In this document: piece by piece, positions 1 through 11,182 of the stretch
How positions within the stretch are numbered: position 1 is the stretch's first letter
Layout of the letters: every line of letters starts with the position of its first letter
NCBI RefSeq assembly: GCF_900005765.1
Contig: NC_041692.1
Coordinates: 2,046,001 to 2,110,000 of the forward strand
Direction: 5' to 3'
Length of the DNA: 64,000 bases
Source: Plasmodium relictum
Lineage: Eukaryota > Apicomplexa > Aconoidasida > Haemosporida > Plasmodiidae
Translations under genes and position numbers: made by a program
Notes under the pieces: model-generated
Databases searched by the model: none
Seen by the model: only the letters and a program-made list of their open reading frames with translations
What the model was told of the DNA's origin: nothing

Positions 1-124
1 TATTGGTAATTTTATTTAATATATATAAATGAAATACAATTGTTAATATATTTTTTTTTTTTTATCATCATTTTCCATATAAGTTTGATAAATAATTTTT
101 TTTTTTAAACATTCAATTAAACAG

Positions 125-250
125 ACAAACGTACGATATTTTTCTGATAGAAAAAGGAAAATTATGAACGGTACAGAATATATTAGGAGAAAAACTGGGT
201 ATGGAGGAAGAATAAGAAGGAATCGACAAGCACCAGCTTATAAAAGATAG
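125..250 (+). CDS. Terminal exon of an unidentified small basic protein (5' part outside window)
   Basis: An open frame follows a T-rich stretch and a CAG acceptor ending at 124, and runs to TAG at 248-250. It encodes about 41 residues rich in Arg/Lys, with the core NGTEYIRRKTGYGGRIRRN and the end APAYKR. Its G+C is clearly higher than the flanking DNA, as for coding sequence here. The frame is closed upstream by a stop at 89-91, so the exon must be spliced to something before the window; an internal ATG at 164 could alternatively start a 28-residue peptide. I do not recognise the family. The next gene faces it on the opposite strand. Confidence 0.5.
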   Translation, partial: TNVRYFSDRKRKIMNGTEYIRRKTGYGGRIRRNRQAPAYKR

Positions 251-620
251 ATTATTTTTTAAGCAGTTTACTTTTGATTTTAAAAAAAATTTAAGAAAAT
301 AAGATTTATGTATATATAAAAAAAAAAAAAAAAAAGAAAAAAAATATATAAAGATATAAATATTTTTTTTATTTTTTAACTATTAAAAATCATAAAAGAA
401 TAAAAAGAAATATTTATTATTACTGAACTATTTAACTGATTCACTAAACAGTTAATGATTCAGAAAATATTTTTAATCAGTAACTTTTTTAGTTTTTATA
501 AAGATAACTAAATATGCAAAAGAAAAAAGAAAAAAATATGTCTCTATAATTTCATGTAAAGCATAAAAATATAGATTTTTAATTTTATTTAATATACTAG
601 AACAATGAATATTTTCAATA
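251..620. other. Convergent intergenic region
   Basis: About 370 bases between two converging genes. It holds poly-A and poly-T runs likely to serve the 3' UTRs of both. No coding-like segment seen. Confidence 0.6.
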
Positions 621-2039
621 CTAAATTTTTTCAAAAACAAACATTTTTGCAGATCTAGAAGAATTATTTAATTTTATTTCATTTTCACTAGGAGTTATGG
701 CATTTTTATTAATTTTTATCCATAACTCCTTTTTTTTTTCAACATTTTTTTCAATACACTTCTTTTCCAATGAATGATATGAAATAGTAATTAACCTTTT
801 TCCTGGTTTTAATATTTTATGTGCAGAAATTAATAATTCTTTTAAGGCCTTTAATTCATCATTGATATAAATTCTAAACGATTGAAAAACTCTTGATAAA
901 ACTTTATTATTTGATTTATAATTTTTTTTACAAGTTAAAAGGATAATATGTTTCAAGTCATATGTTGTTGTTATCTTCCCATTATTTTTTCTCCATTGAA
1001 CTATTTTCTTTGCTATTTTTAAGGCTTTTTTTTCCTCACCAAACATTTCTATAATATATTTTAATTTTTTTAAGCTATATGTGTTTAAAATTCTGTGTAT
1101 TTTGTTATTTAGATTACCACTGTTATTATTTGGAATAATACCATTACTATTAGAAAAATAAGAATTCATAAACTCTTTTTCCGTATATTTGTTCATATTC
1201 ATATCTAGAATACCGTTATATTTATAACTAAACCCTCTTTTATTACTTTTTAACTGATGAGATGATACCCCTAAGTCTATTAATACACCACTATAATTTG
1301 ATAATGGTAAAGAGTTATAATTAAGTAAATGTAAAATATCTCTATAGTCTCCATGTATAAGGATCAGTTTGTTTTGGTCTATATAATTTTTTAATTTTAA
1401 TTTGTTGTAGTAAATTGATTCTATGTCTTTATCAATTGCTATAACTTTAGAATTTTTTATTTTTTTTAAAATTTCTAAGGTATGACCACCTCCTCCCAGA
1501 GTTGCATCAATGTAATAGTTAATTTCTTTTCCATCATTTGTTATTTTTAATTTTTTACTTAAATTAAATGATTTTATTGAATTGTCATTTTTAAAAGTTT
1601 GCATTTTTACTCCGTTTATGCATTTACTTTCATATAAAGAGAATTTTTGTTTGTCAAAACTTTTATTTATATTTGGGATAGTTGTGTTTTTATTTGAAGC
1701 ATTTAATGTTAACTTTAAATCACTATTATCAGAATTATTAATATTTTCATTTATTTCGTTATGCAGTTCATTGTTATTTATATATTGTATTACTTCATTC
1801 AGTAAAACAGGTGTGTGATAAACATATGATTTATCAAAAATATCAGATTCATTTTGTTCTCTAGAATTATTTCTTAATGAGAAAAAAGAATGATTTATTT
1901 TATTCCCCCTATAAAGAACTATATTTTTTTTAATTAAATAATTTAAATAAAAAGGTTTATTATTATTTTTCCAATTTTTTACTTTAAAACATTTGTAATT
2001 ATTAAACAAGCAAATGAAAATGGCTAATAATTTATACAT
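621..2039 (-). CDS. rsmH: RsmH/MraW-type rRNA cytosine-N4 methyltransferase, probably organellar
   Basis: A 472-residue protein of the RsmH family, which methylates the N4 of C1402 (E. coli numbering) in small-subunit rRNA using S-adenosylmethionine. Visible signatures in order: YHTPVLLNEV near residue 75; the SAM-binding loop DATLGGGGHTLE near 177; DLGVSSHQL near 256; the RGFSY segment; SRVFQSFRIYINDELKAL near 380; and ISYHSLEKK near 416. The N-terminus (MYKLLAIFICLF, then a basic Asn/Lys stretch) resembles the bipartite apicoplast leader, or possibly a mitochondrial one; this is inference. About 90 low-complexity residues separate the YHTPVLL motif from the SAM loop, which accounts for much of the excess over the usual ~310 residues. 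It appears to be single exon, diverging from ICMT. Confidence 0.88.
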   Translation of the reverse strand: MYKLLAIFICLFNNYKCFKVKNWKNNNKPFYLNYLIKKNIVLYRGNKINHSFFSLRNNSREQNESDIFDKSYVYHTPVLLNEVIQYINNNELHNEINENINNSDNSDLKLTLNASNKNTTIPNINKSFDKQKFSLYESKCINGVKMQTFKNDNSIKSFNLSKKLKITNDGKEINYYIDATLGGGGHTLEILKKIKNSKVIAIDKDIESIYYNKLKLKNYIDQNKLILIHGDYRDILHLLNYNSLPLSNYSGVLIDLGVSSHQLKSNKRGFSYKYNGILDMNMNKYTEKEFMNSYFSNSNGIIPNNNSGNLNNKIHRILNTYSLKKLKYIIEMFGEEKKALKIAKKIVQWRKNNGKITTTYDLKHIILLTCKKNYKSNNKVLSRVFQSFRIYINDELKALKELLISAHKILKPGKRLITISYHSLEKKCIEKNVEKKKELWIKINKNAITPSENEIKLNNSSRSAKMFVFEKI

Positions 2040-2611
2040 TCAATATGCGAATAAAATTTAAAAAAAATGGAAAAGAATTATAATCAAATTAAAAAAGTCG
2101 TTCAATAATTTTAATCAGTAAACATCTTTAAGAAAAAAAAATGGAAATAAGAAAAAACTTAATCATTAAACATGGTAAAGCACGAAAAATTAGAAAAAGA
2201 TAAAAAAAAAAAAAATTTTGAAAGAATAAAAATAAATATAAATATTAATGCATAAAAGGAAGAATAAATATACATATTAAAATGAGCAAGCATTGTTAAA
2301 TTTAAATGAATGCTCAAATATGTTAAGAAATATAAACATTCTTGAAAAATTTATTGGTTTTAAAATTGTTTAAATTAAGAAATTATTTATAATAATATTA
2401 TAAAATTATTAATATATTATATTTAAATCATAAGTATTACTATATGTAAATATAGGAATTTATTAATAATTTATAATTTTAACCAAAAGTATGTCATATC
2501 ATATTAAGTAAAATTCTATCCTTACAAATGTGCATTTAAGAAAGCCCTGCGGCCCTATAAAGAAGAGAACAATAATAAAAGATAAATAAAATAGACAAGG
2601 TATAGTAAAAA
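2040..2611. other. Divergent intergenic region (RsmH / ICMT promoters)
   Basis: About 570 bases between divergent start codons, so it should carry both promoters. It is mostly A/T with no motif I can assign. The exception is a short G/C-rich island at 2544-2555, about 55 bases upstream of the ICMT start codon, described among the findings. Confidence 0.5.
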
Positions 2612-4354
2612 ATGAACATAACAAGATATATAATCTCAACTTTCTTATTATATACAATAATTCTAAATTATAACATATTAATTTATTTAATTGATACCAA
2701 TTTATATGAAATAAAGGAAAAAAGGAATCTATGTAAATTTTTTGGTTATTGTTTGCATAACTTTTTGGATTATGGTTTTGTTTCTGTTTATATTATTGTT
2801 GGTTTTTTACCAAATAAAAATGTATATATGAAGCACAGTAAATATAATTATATATTTGCAAAAATATTATTAGTGTATTTTTTATTTTTTTTTTTTCATT
2901 TTACAATTAATATTTTTAATAATTTCCCATTAAATATATTTTATTTAGTTATTACAATTTTTCATTTATCAGAGTTTTTTCTATCATTTTTACATAATAA
3001 AGATAATCATAATTTTTATAATTTTCTAGTAAATCCAAATCGTGCCTATGTATATTTTTTTATATGCACATTAATTGAATATTATGCTAAGATATTTCTA
3101 TTTGTAATATTATCTGTTTTTGAAAAGTATATAAATAAAAGATTTCTCCATAAGCTTTTATTATTTAACCATTTTTTTTTGAAAAACTACTTAGAAAATT
3201 ATGGAAATTGCTCTTACTCATATTATAATAGAATAAAAGTGGACAATTTTAATTTATTTCGTATAAATGAAATTAGTGAAAGAACAAAAATTCTTAAAAA
3301 TTACAAGCATTATAACAATCAAATTATTGGCATATTTTTATCAAAAAGAGAACTGTTAAAAGAGAATCATTTAAAATGTTTTCTTAATAATATATTTATT
3401 AAAGATATTTCAAATAAAAAAAAATTATTGAATAGCGAGGAGATTTTGTATAGTAAATTTAAAATAAAGATACATGAAAATTACAAAACAAGAAAAAAAT
3501 TTAAAAGTATAAAGGACAACTCTAGATTACTTACATATGGAAGATGCATTTTTAGCGAAACAGCTTTAAAAAATATGATAGATAATTACCTGAACAGTAC
3601 ATTTTCTAAAACCTATGATTTAAATGATTCTTTCTTTCAGAACGTTTTTTTAAAATATAAAAGGATATTTTATAAGTATGAGTTACCCAATATTTTTGGA
3701 AAATTATATAATTGTTATTTATATGTAGTTTTATTATCTTTAGTATTTAGTTTAATTGGTCTATTTTTGAGATTATTTGGAATAATTCAATGTTCAAGTA
3801 ATTTTTCTTTTTATGTTTTAAATTCACATTCCTTAAAAAAAAAAAATATGAAAAAAGAACATTATTTAGTAAAGAGAGGATTATATAAATACATGAGACA
3901 CCCGTGTTACACAGGATGGTTTTATTATTCGATATGTAATACAAAAAAAAAATATATATATATATTTTTAAGTGTTTTTTAATTATTAGGAATATATAAC
4001 ATTTTTATTTTATCTTACGTATATATTTCAAAATCATGTATATTATATTTTCTTTATATTTAAGTACACACTGTTAGTATATTAATATATAAACATTATT
4101 ATATTTTGAAAAATATTAATTTATGTATTCTTCTATTTATATATATAGCTGTTTATACATTTATTACTAATTTGTTTGTTTTTTGTTTTTTTTTAGTTTT
4201 ACAATTATTTTTGTTTAATATTTTTTGTTTTCTCCTTTCTTTTTTAATATCATGGGTATTTTTATATAGGACAATAAAAATTGAAGAAAATAATTTATTA
4301 GAGTATTATAGTGAGGAATATAAAAAGTACAAAATGGAAACCCCTAATATATAG
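2612..4354 (+). CDS. ICMT: Protein-S-isoprenylcysteine O-methyltransferase (ICMT), two exons
   Basis: Exons 2612-3935 and 4197-4354 (phase 1, donor GTAATA, acceptor TTTTTTAG) give 493 residues. ICMT methyl-esterifies the C-terminal prenylcysteine of CaaX proteins in the ER membrane. Evidence: the segment NRAYVYFF..IEYYAKIF, hydrophobic helices, KRGLYKYMRHPCYTGWFYYS near residues 422-441 (the RHPxYxGW core), and after splicing a final hydrophobic pair followed by EENNLLEYYSEEYKKY, the usual C-terminal E..LI..FG.EY..Y element. Unspliced reading would run into the intron and lose that element. The protein is far longer than the ~285 residues of human ICMT because about 190 hydrophilic residues are inserted between membrane segments (about residues 180-365). 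Confidence 0.9.
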
Positions 4355-4638
4355 TAATACTTTATTATAATACATTAAGAAAATGTTCAAACTAAATTAT
4401 AAAACAAAATATATGTACATATCTAAAAAAATACACATTAATATAATTAAAAATTATTATTATTTTTTTTTTATTAGTATACCATTCATGAATAATATCT
4501 GAATCAATGAAGAAAGATTATTTTTTCAAAAATTGTAATTATTTCATGTTTTTGCCAAATTTAAGATTCAACAATTTTTGCACATACATAAATATAAACT
4601 TAGAAAAGGTAACTAAATATTAAATTGTTTATTCTTTT

Positions 4639-4703
<65 letters not shown>

Positions 4704-4893
4704 CATATCATTCACGATTGTAATTATATGCTTCTTTTCACTTTTAGCATTTTTGTTTGTTTTCCTTTTTTTTTTAGACAAAATTTAAAAAAAAAAATTT
4801 ACTTATAAAAATAGTTTAAATAAAAATGACAGGATACGAATTAAAAATATAAAAAAATACTTTTATTTAATTAAACTTTTTTTCCTAAATATT
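4355..4893. other. Convergent intergenic region
   Basis: Lies between the 3' ends of ICMT and the Gfo-like gene. It contains a long (TA)n tract at 4641-4700. Nothing coding-like seen. Confidence 0.55.
4641..4700. repeat. (TA)n microsatellite
   Basis: About 30 uninterrupted TA dinucleotides in the convergent intergenic region; likely polymorphic in length. Confidence 0.9.
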
Positions 4894-6191
4894 TCATGCA
4901 GCTACACATTTATTTTCTATTACTATTTTTTTGTCATTGTTATTTTCATTAGCATAATTACTCTTTTCATTTTCTAGTGATATATTTGCTCCTTCACTTT
5001 TCCATAAACATAAAGAAACATGCATAGAATCTATATAATTATTAACATATTTATTTGTATACAGTTTTTCTTCTATGAAATATTTTAGCTCCTAAAAAAT
5101 TAAAAACATTAATAAATTTAATATTTTATTATTTTATTATTTGAATGTTTTTCATTTTTTTTTTTTCTGTTTACATTTAACACGCTTTGCTGAGAATCTC
5201 CTATGAATAGACTCGGATACTCATAATGATTTAAACAACGTTGTAATTGAAAACCTTATTAAAAAAAAATATATATATATATATATATTAAATAATTATT
5301 TATTTAGAAAATTGGCAAGTTATTGGATATGCAATTATATGAATGATATATTTCCTTACAACTATGCTCCTTGTTGTAGGATACATTAATAAAACCATTT
5401 TCTCCATATATTTTTAATACAAATATTTTATTTGGACTATTAGTAGAAATATTGAAATTGCAATTTAAAGAATCGAAAATAACGTTACCTGATATGCAGT
5501 TAATTAGAGCATTCTCATTTTTAATTGAATAACATTTTGCCAAAACATATTTAGATTTTTCAAATAAAAATTCAATTAAAGAAATTATTAAAACAGCTCT
5601 ATAAAATAAAATATTTTTTACTTCTTCATTTTCGACAAAAAAAGGAATAAATGTTGACTCTATTTGTACACCATATATATAACCTATTTCATTAAGCACA
5701 CTTTTAAGGGTGTAAAAAACTCGTTCATTTAATAAAGGATTAAATATATTCCAATAAAATTGTTTATTATTATTTTTAAATTCTTCCTTCACATCATATA
5801 TTATATCTGTTGTTGTATTAAAGTTATTTAATAATATGCGAAAATTTTCTAATTTTTGAATATTTAATGTTGGTAAATTAGAACTGAATACATAAAAGAA
5901 TTTTTTTTGCTTTATTATATGTTCTATAACTAATTCATGAAATACATTAGTAGATAGAGCTAAAAATAATAAGTCAACATTTTCAGGATTAAGATGATCT
6001 AAATAATTAAAAATGTCGTTAGTAGTATTTGTTTGTGCATCAAATAAACCAAATGTATCTATAAAGCAATTTTTTAATTTCTCATCATTACAAAATAAAT
6101 ATTTTATTTTCCATTCGTTTATTATTAGAGGAATCCATTTGAAAGCTTCCTTATCACAAATTAAACAAATGGATGGTTCATTTAAAACCAT
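4894..6191 (-). CDS. Gfo/Idh/MocA-fold oxidoreductase-like protein, three exons
   Basis: Exons 6191-5360, 5254-5175 and 5091-4894 (donors GTAAGG and GTAAAC; acceptors AAG and TAG) give 369 residues with consistent phase and a TGA stop. The length fits Gfo/Idh/MocA dehydrogenases. Family-like features: PENVDLLFLALSTNVFHELV near residues 69-88, equivalent to the 'VDaV.Iatpn.lH' strand-helix unit; a central alpha/beta body; and a last exon with DSMHVSLCLWKSEG, matching the usual C-terminal 'D.l..i..a...s...g' helix. Oddities: the first strand reads SICLICDKEAF, so the GxGxxG dinucleotide motif is missing, and no EKP lysine motif is evident. It may be a non-catalytic relative or use an altered cofactor site. 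The family call is by fold-like pattern only. Confidence 0.62.
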
Positions 6192-8314
6192 TTTTAATAG
6201 AAAAAAACAAAAAGGAAAAAAAAAATTAAAAAAGGTAACTTATATATATAACTTTTTATAAATGTATAGAAAACAATTATAACAAAATGAAGTATAAAAC
6301 AGTAGAATATAAAAAATTTAAAAAAAATTAGAATTAATTTAATAACTAGGAACTAAAAAAGTTACAAACAATAAGAACCTTAATTAAAAACCTCTAAAAC
6401 AATATCTTTAGTTTTTTATAAAACAAAAAAATGTTATATGTATTGAATGAATAAAAATCATTAACAAAAAAAAAAAAAAAAAATTATGCACATTCATGCA
6501 ACAATAACATGGCAATTCATAAAATTTCCAAAAAAATATATGAACAGAAATTAATATTTTCTATACGTCTTTTTTTTTTTTTTTTTTATGTTAATAAAAT
6601 TGTGCGTTTTTATGCATGTAAAATAATTTAATTAAAAATCAAGTTAATTTTATAAGAATAAAAAGAATCAAAGACGATTCATTGATTTCATAATATACAA
6701 TTTATGTAATTACACAATATACAATAAAGATATATGTTTATAATAATACAGAAAATTAAATGTTCTATTGGATTATAAATAAAATAAAATAAAATAAAAA
6801 ATTATAAATTAATAATATAATTATTAAAAAGTATTAATGTGAATTATTTTATATAAGATAAAGATATTTTTCTAATCACTATGGTAATTTGATTTATTTT
6901 TAATCATTATTTATATACTATTTTTCTTTATAATAGTTCAAAATAATTAATATATTTTCAACAAGATATAAGAAAAATAAATAATACTAAACTAATGAAT
7001 ATACAAAAATATATATATTTTAGTAAATGAAATATTTATGACTTTGTTTTTTTTATTTAGATCATTTCCTTTAAGAGGGAATTCATTTATAACTATATTC
7101 ACATGTTTCTTATTACAATAACACAGCAATAAGTTTGTATCTTTTTAAAAAAATATATAATGAAATTAATAAATTACGAGAAAAATACTTGAAAAAAATT
7201 ATCATAAAGTTTTTCTTAATAATATTCTGAGTATTTAATTAATCAAACTGAAAAAAAAAAAAAAAAAAGACATAATAACACTGGATACTATAATTTAATT
7301 AGATAGATTTGTTAATTTATGATCATTAAGAAAAAAATAAAATAGAAGAAAATAATAAAATTTCTCTTAATATTATAAAATTTTAATAAAGAAGAATAGA
7401 AACGTGCTTACTGGTTTTATATTATCTTTAACAATTTTTTAGGTTATTCAACATTACATATATTGTCTTAATGATTTTGAAAAATTAAATTTCGCTTTTT
7501 AAAACTGGAAAATTTTATATTTCTTGAAAAGTATATATATAACAATTAAAAGTATAAGTAAAAATAAAAAGAATTCTTAAATAGAAAAACAAAAATCTAC
7601 TATGAAGAAAATTATCTTATAGTATCAAGTGTTTTATTTTTGTATATGTATATTATAATTAATGATATAATATTTAGATTATTACCAAAAAAATTTCATA
7701 TAACTACATATCAATCAAAAAACTTGATTATTATTATAATATATGCTTTATTTAGATTAGTAAAAGCACATAAATTTTTACATATTTATATATTGAATAG
7801 AATTAAATTATATTATAAAAATATAAATGTTATCTAAAGAATATGTATTATTAGCTTAGCATTTTATAAAGTAAATTTTCCTATGATATGTAAATATATA
7901 TAAAATAATAAAAATCCATTTTTTCTCATTTACTTTCTACTTATCGTGCAATGAGAAAAAAAAAAAAAAAAATTCAGAAAATCAATAAAATAAAATAGAT
8001 AAATTCATAAATACATGTAATATATGATTTTATATTTTATTTATAATTTTTTTTTTTTTTCATAACGTATATTTAAAATTATATGTTTAAATTTTTCTTT
8101 ATAAAATTTTACTCCTTTTTTTTTAAGTATTATATGAAAAAATGAAAGAAAAAAATGATTAAAAGTAAAATTTGATATTTTAAGATCTTACAATAAATAT
8201 ATATATATATATATATAAACAAGCTTAAAACTTTTAAAAATAATACAAATTTTATTTTAATATAATATTTATATATTTTTATATTTTTTTGTTTGTCTTA
8301 TTTTTAAGAGAAAA
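6192..8314. other. Long divergent intergenic region
   Basis: About 2.1 kb between divergent start codons. It contains poly-A/T runs, a TGCATG at 6613-6618 (the core of a known ApiAP2-type motif, common by chance) and a slightly more G/C-rich patch around 7060-7140 preceded by a T-rich tract ending in TTTAG. No convincing gene; a 65-codon frame at 7640-7837 is Ile/Tyr/Lys-rich and looks like intergenic noise. Confidence 0.5.
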
Positions 8315-10559
8315 ATGCATAGTGCTATAAGAAAAATTTTTGATAGTAAAATATGTGATAAAATAGAAAACATGAAAATATTGTTGGTAGGTGCGGGAGG
8401 AATAGGTAGTGAATTTTTAAAAAATATAATTACAATAGGATGTAAAAATATTGATATAATAGATATAGATACAATTGATATAACTAATTTAAATAGACAA
8501 TTTTTATTTAAAAAAAAAGATGTAAAAAAGTATAAGTCCATAGTAGCAAAAGAAAGAGCATTAAAACATAATAAAAATTTAAATATTAATGCATATATAT
8601 TTGATGTATGTACTATGAAAGGTAGTGATATTAAAAAATATGATTATGTAATAAATGCTTTGGATAATATTAAAGCTAGAAAATATGTTAATAAGCTATG
8701 TGTAATGGAAAAAAAAGTTTTAATTGAAGCAGGGAGTACAGGATATAATGGTCAAGTCTATCCAATTTTTTCAAATGAAACAAAATGCTACAACTGTGAG
8801 GAGAAACCAAGAAATAAAACTTATGCTATATGCACAATAAGACAAACACCAACTTTACCTGAACACTGTGTTGCATGGGGAAAACTAATTTTTGAAATGC
8901 TTTTTTGTAAAAATGATAATGAAACCTTAATTGACATTAAAAATCATATTGAAGAAGAATCAAAAAAGAGAAATATGGAAAAAATGGAAATTATAATTTT
9001 TATTTTCAATTATTTATTTCATGATACTATAAATGAACTCATTTCTTTAAAAAAAGATTTTGTAGTTATTCCTACACCTATATTATATGATTCAAAGAAT
9101 TGCGATGATAATATTTCAAATCTAGAAAAAAAAACAAAAATTTGTGATAAAATAGAAAACAAGAATGAAAAAGAAAAAGAAAATAAATTAGAAAAAAGTA
9201 AAGATTCAAACATTAATGTAAATATTAATAAAAATAGACAAGTAAACGATAACGATATTTTGTTTAAAAAAGAAAAGAAGGAAGAAAATGTCATACAGTT
9301 GTGTGCTCAAAATATATGGGATAAAAAAAAATGTATAGAAATGTATGTAAAAACTTTTGTAAAATTATATAATTACTTAAATATAAATAGAAAAATAGAT
9401 GAATATTTAATATTTGATAAGGATGATGATGACTGCATTAATTTTATAACAGCTGTATCTAATTTAAGAATGATAAATTTTTCAATTAATCAAAAAAGTA
9501 AGTTTGATATACAGTCAATAGCAGGAAATATTATTCCAGCAATCTCGTCAACTAATGCAATAGTTGCATCACTTCAAGTATGCCAGTTGATTCATGTTAT
9601 TGAATATTTTGAAGTCTTGAAAGAAAAAAAAGATGAACAAATTAATTTAAGAGAAAGTAAAGCAAAACATGTATGGGTAAAGAGTATTGTTAGTGGTAAT
9701 AATATTTTTTCAAGAGGAAATTTAGTAAATTCAGAAAAATTAGAATTACCCAATCCAAATTGCTATGTATGCCAGCAGCCAACGATAAATGTTTATATTA
9801 AGAATTTGAATGAAATAACATTATATGATTTTGTGAAAGATATATGCACAAATGAACTATCTTTCTTATATCCATTTTTAGATAAGCAAGATAGAAACAT
9901 ATTTGATTATGATTTATTTTTAGAAAATGATGAAGATTATATAAAAAGTTTATATAAATCATTAAGTGAGTGGGATATAAAAAATGATGAAATTTTAATT
10001 TTAACTGATTTTCAAAATAGTAATGATCAATTAGAAATTCATTTAAAAGAAGACCCTACTTTAGAAAGTATATATTTTATAAAAGAAAAAATAACTAAAA
10101 AAAGAAAAGCAAGAAGCATAAGTGAAGGAGATGATACTAGAAGGTATAGAATTTATTTATTTTTGAAAAAAACAAAAAAAAAATTAAAAAAAAATTATAA
10201 ATTATATATTAATATGATATTTATTTTGTATATTGATAAAAGTACGGTGATAAATTATTTTTACAGAAAATATTTTATTACTATATAATTTTTTTCTTTA
10301 TTGATTATTTTATTATTCATATATATTTTACTATTAGTTTATAATTCGTTAAACTATCTTTTTAAATAAGTTTTCATTTTATGTATATATATAAATTAAA
10401 TTTTTTTTTTTTGTGTTCAGTGTAAAAAAAATGAGGAATATTATTAATGATGAAAAAAAGACAAATGATAAAAAGGAAACACAACATGTAAGAGAAATTG
10501 ATGAAATCATAATAGATGATGAGCGAAATAATAATGAAGATTTTGTGTTAATAGATTAA
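8315..10559 (+). CDS. UBA2: SUMO-activating enzyme subunit 2 (UBA2/SAE2), two exons
   Basis: Exons 8315-10143 and 10421-10559 (phase 2, donor GTATAG, acceptor TTCAG) give 655 residues. With SAE1 it adenylates SUMO and carries it as a thioester. Visible: ATP-binding LLVGAGGIGSE at 23-33; DIDTIDITNLNRQFLF at 50-65; NALDN at 114-118; zinc cysteines C158/C161 and a second CxxC (CYVCQQP) later; catalytic C173 in YAICTIRQTP, the same number as in human UBA2; and IAGNIIPAISSTNAIVA in the adenylation domain. A low-complexity Lys/Asn/Glu insertion sits near residues 265-320. The spliced C-terminus is acidic and ends DFVLID, like the ...VIALD end of the human protein; reading through the intron gives a spurious Lys-rich tail. 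Confidence 0.94.
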
Positions 10560-11182
10560 GAGAATATAAAAAAAAATTTCAAATTAATTTTATTAATTTT
10601 TTAATAATTAAACATTTTTTTTTTAAATTCTAAAAAATTCTTTATTAAAAAAGAAAAAAAAAGAATAATTTATATTTAAAATTGTCTTTAAAATATAAAT
10701 ATGTATATAAATAAATTAAAGCAAAAATATATAATGCTTTTCTTTAAAAATATAGAGCAAAAATTAAAAAAGATTGATATATATATATATATGAAATTTT
10801 AAAAGGTTAAAAATTAATAAAATTATAAATTTATATTTTTATAAAACATTCACTAATTTTAAGACAGATAGCTAACACATATTATTCATTTATTATTTAT
10901 TTTTATTTTTATTTTTTTCCCTTTTTCTATTATTCTCAATTTATAAGTAATTTATGCTTATTTTTTTAACGTAATTCCTACAGGTTAATTTTTTCCCATA
11001 ATTACTTAAATTTTATATATATAACTGTTAGAATTTTCCTTTTTATGTAATATTTTTAAAAATGTATTATTTATTTAAATATTAAAATTCTTTTTTTTGT
11101 AATATTTAATGGTAATTTTGTATTAATAAAATTTCAATAATTTAAATTGAAATTATATTTTTAATGTCATAAACATATATCT
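10560..11182. other. Convergent intergenic region
   Basis: About 620 bases of A/T-rich 3' flank between UBA2 and the large minus-strand gene. No coding-like segment or notable motif seen. Confidence 0.55.

Noticed and set aside
7640-7837. 65-codon + strand ORF
   Set aside because: Intergenic-like composition (Ile/Tyr/Lys/Asn) and no neighbouring exons.
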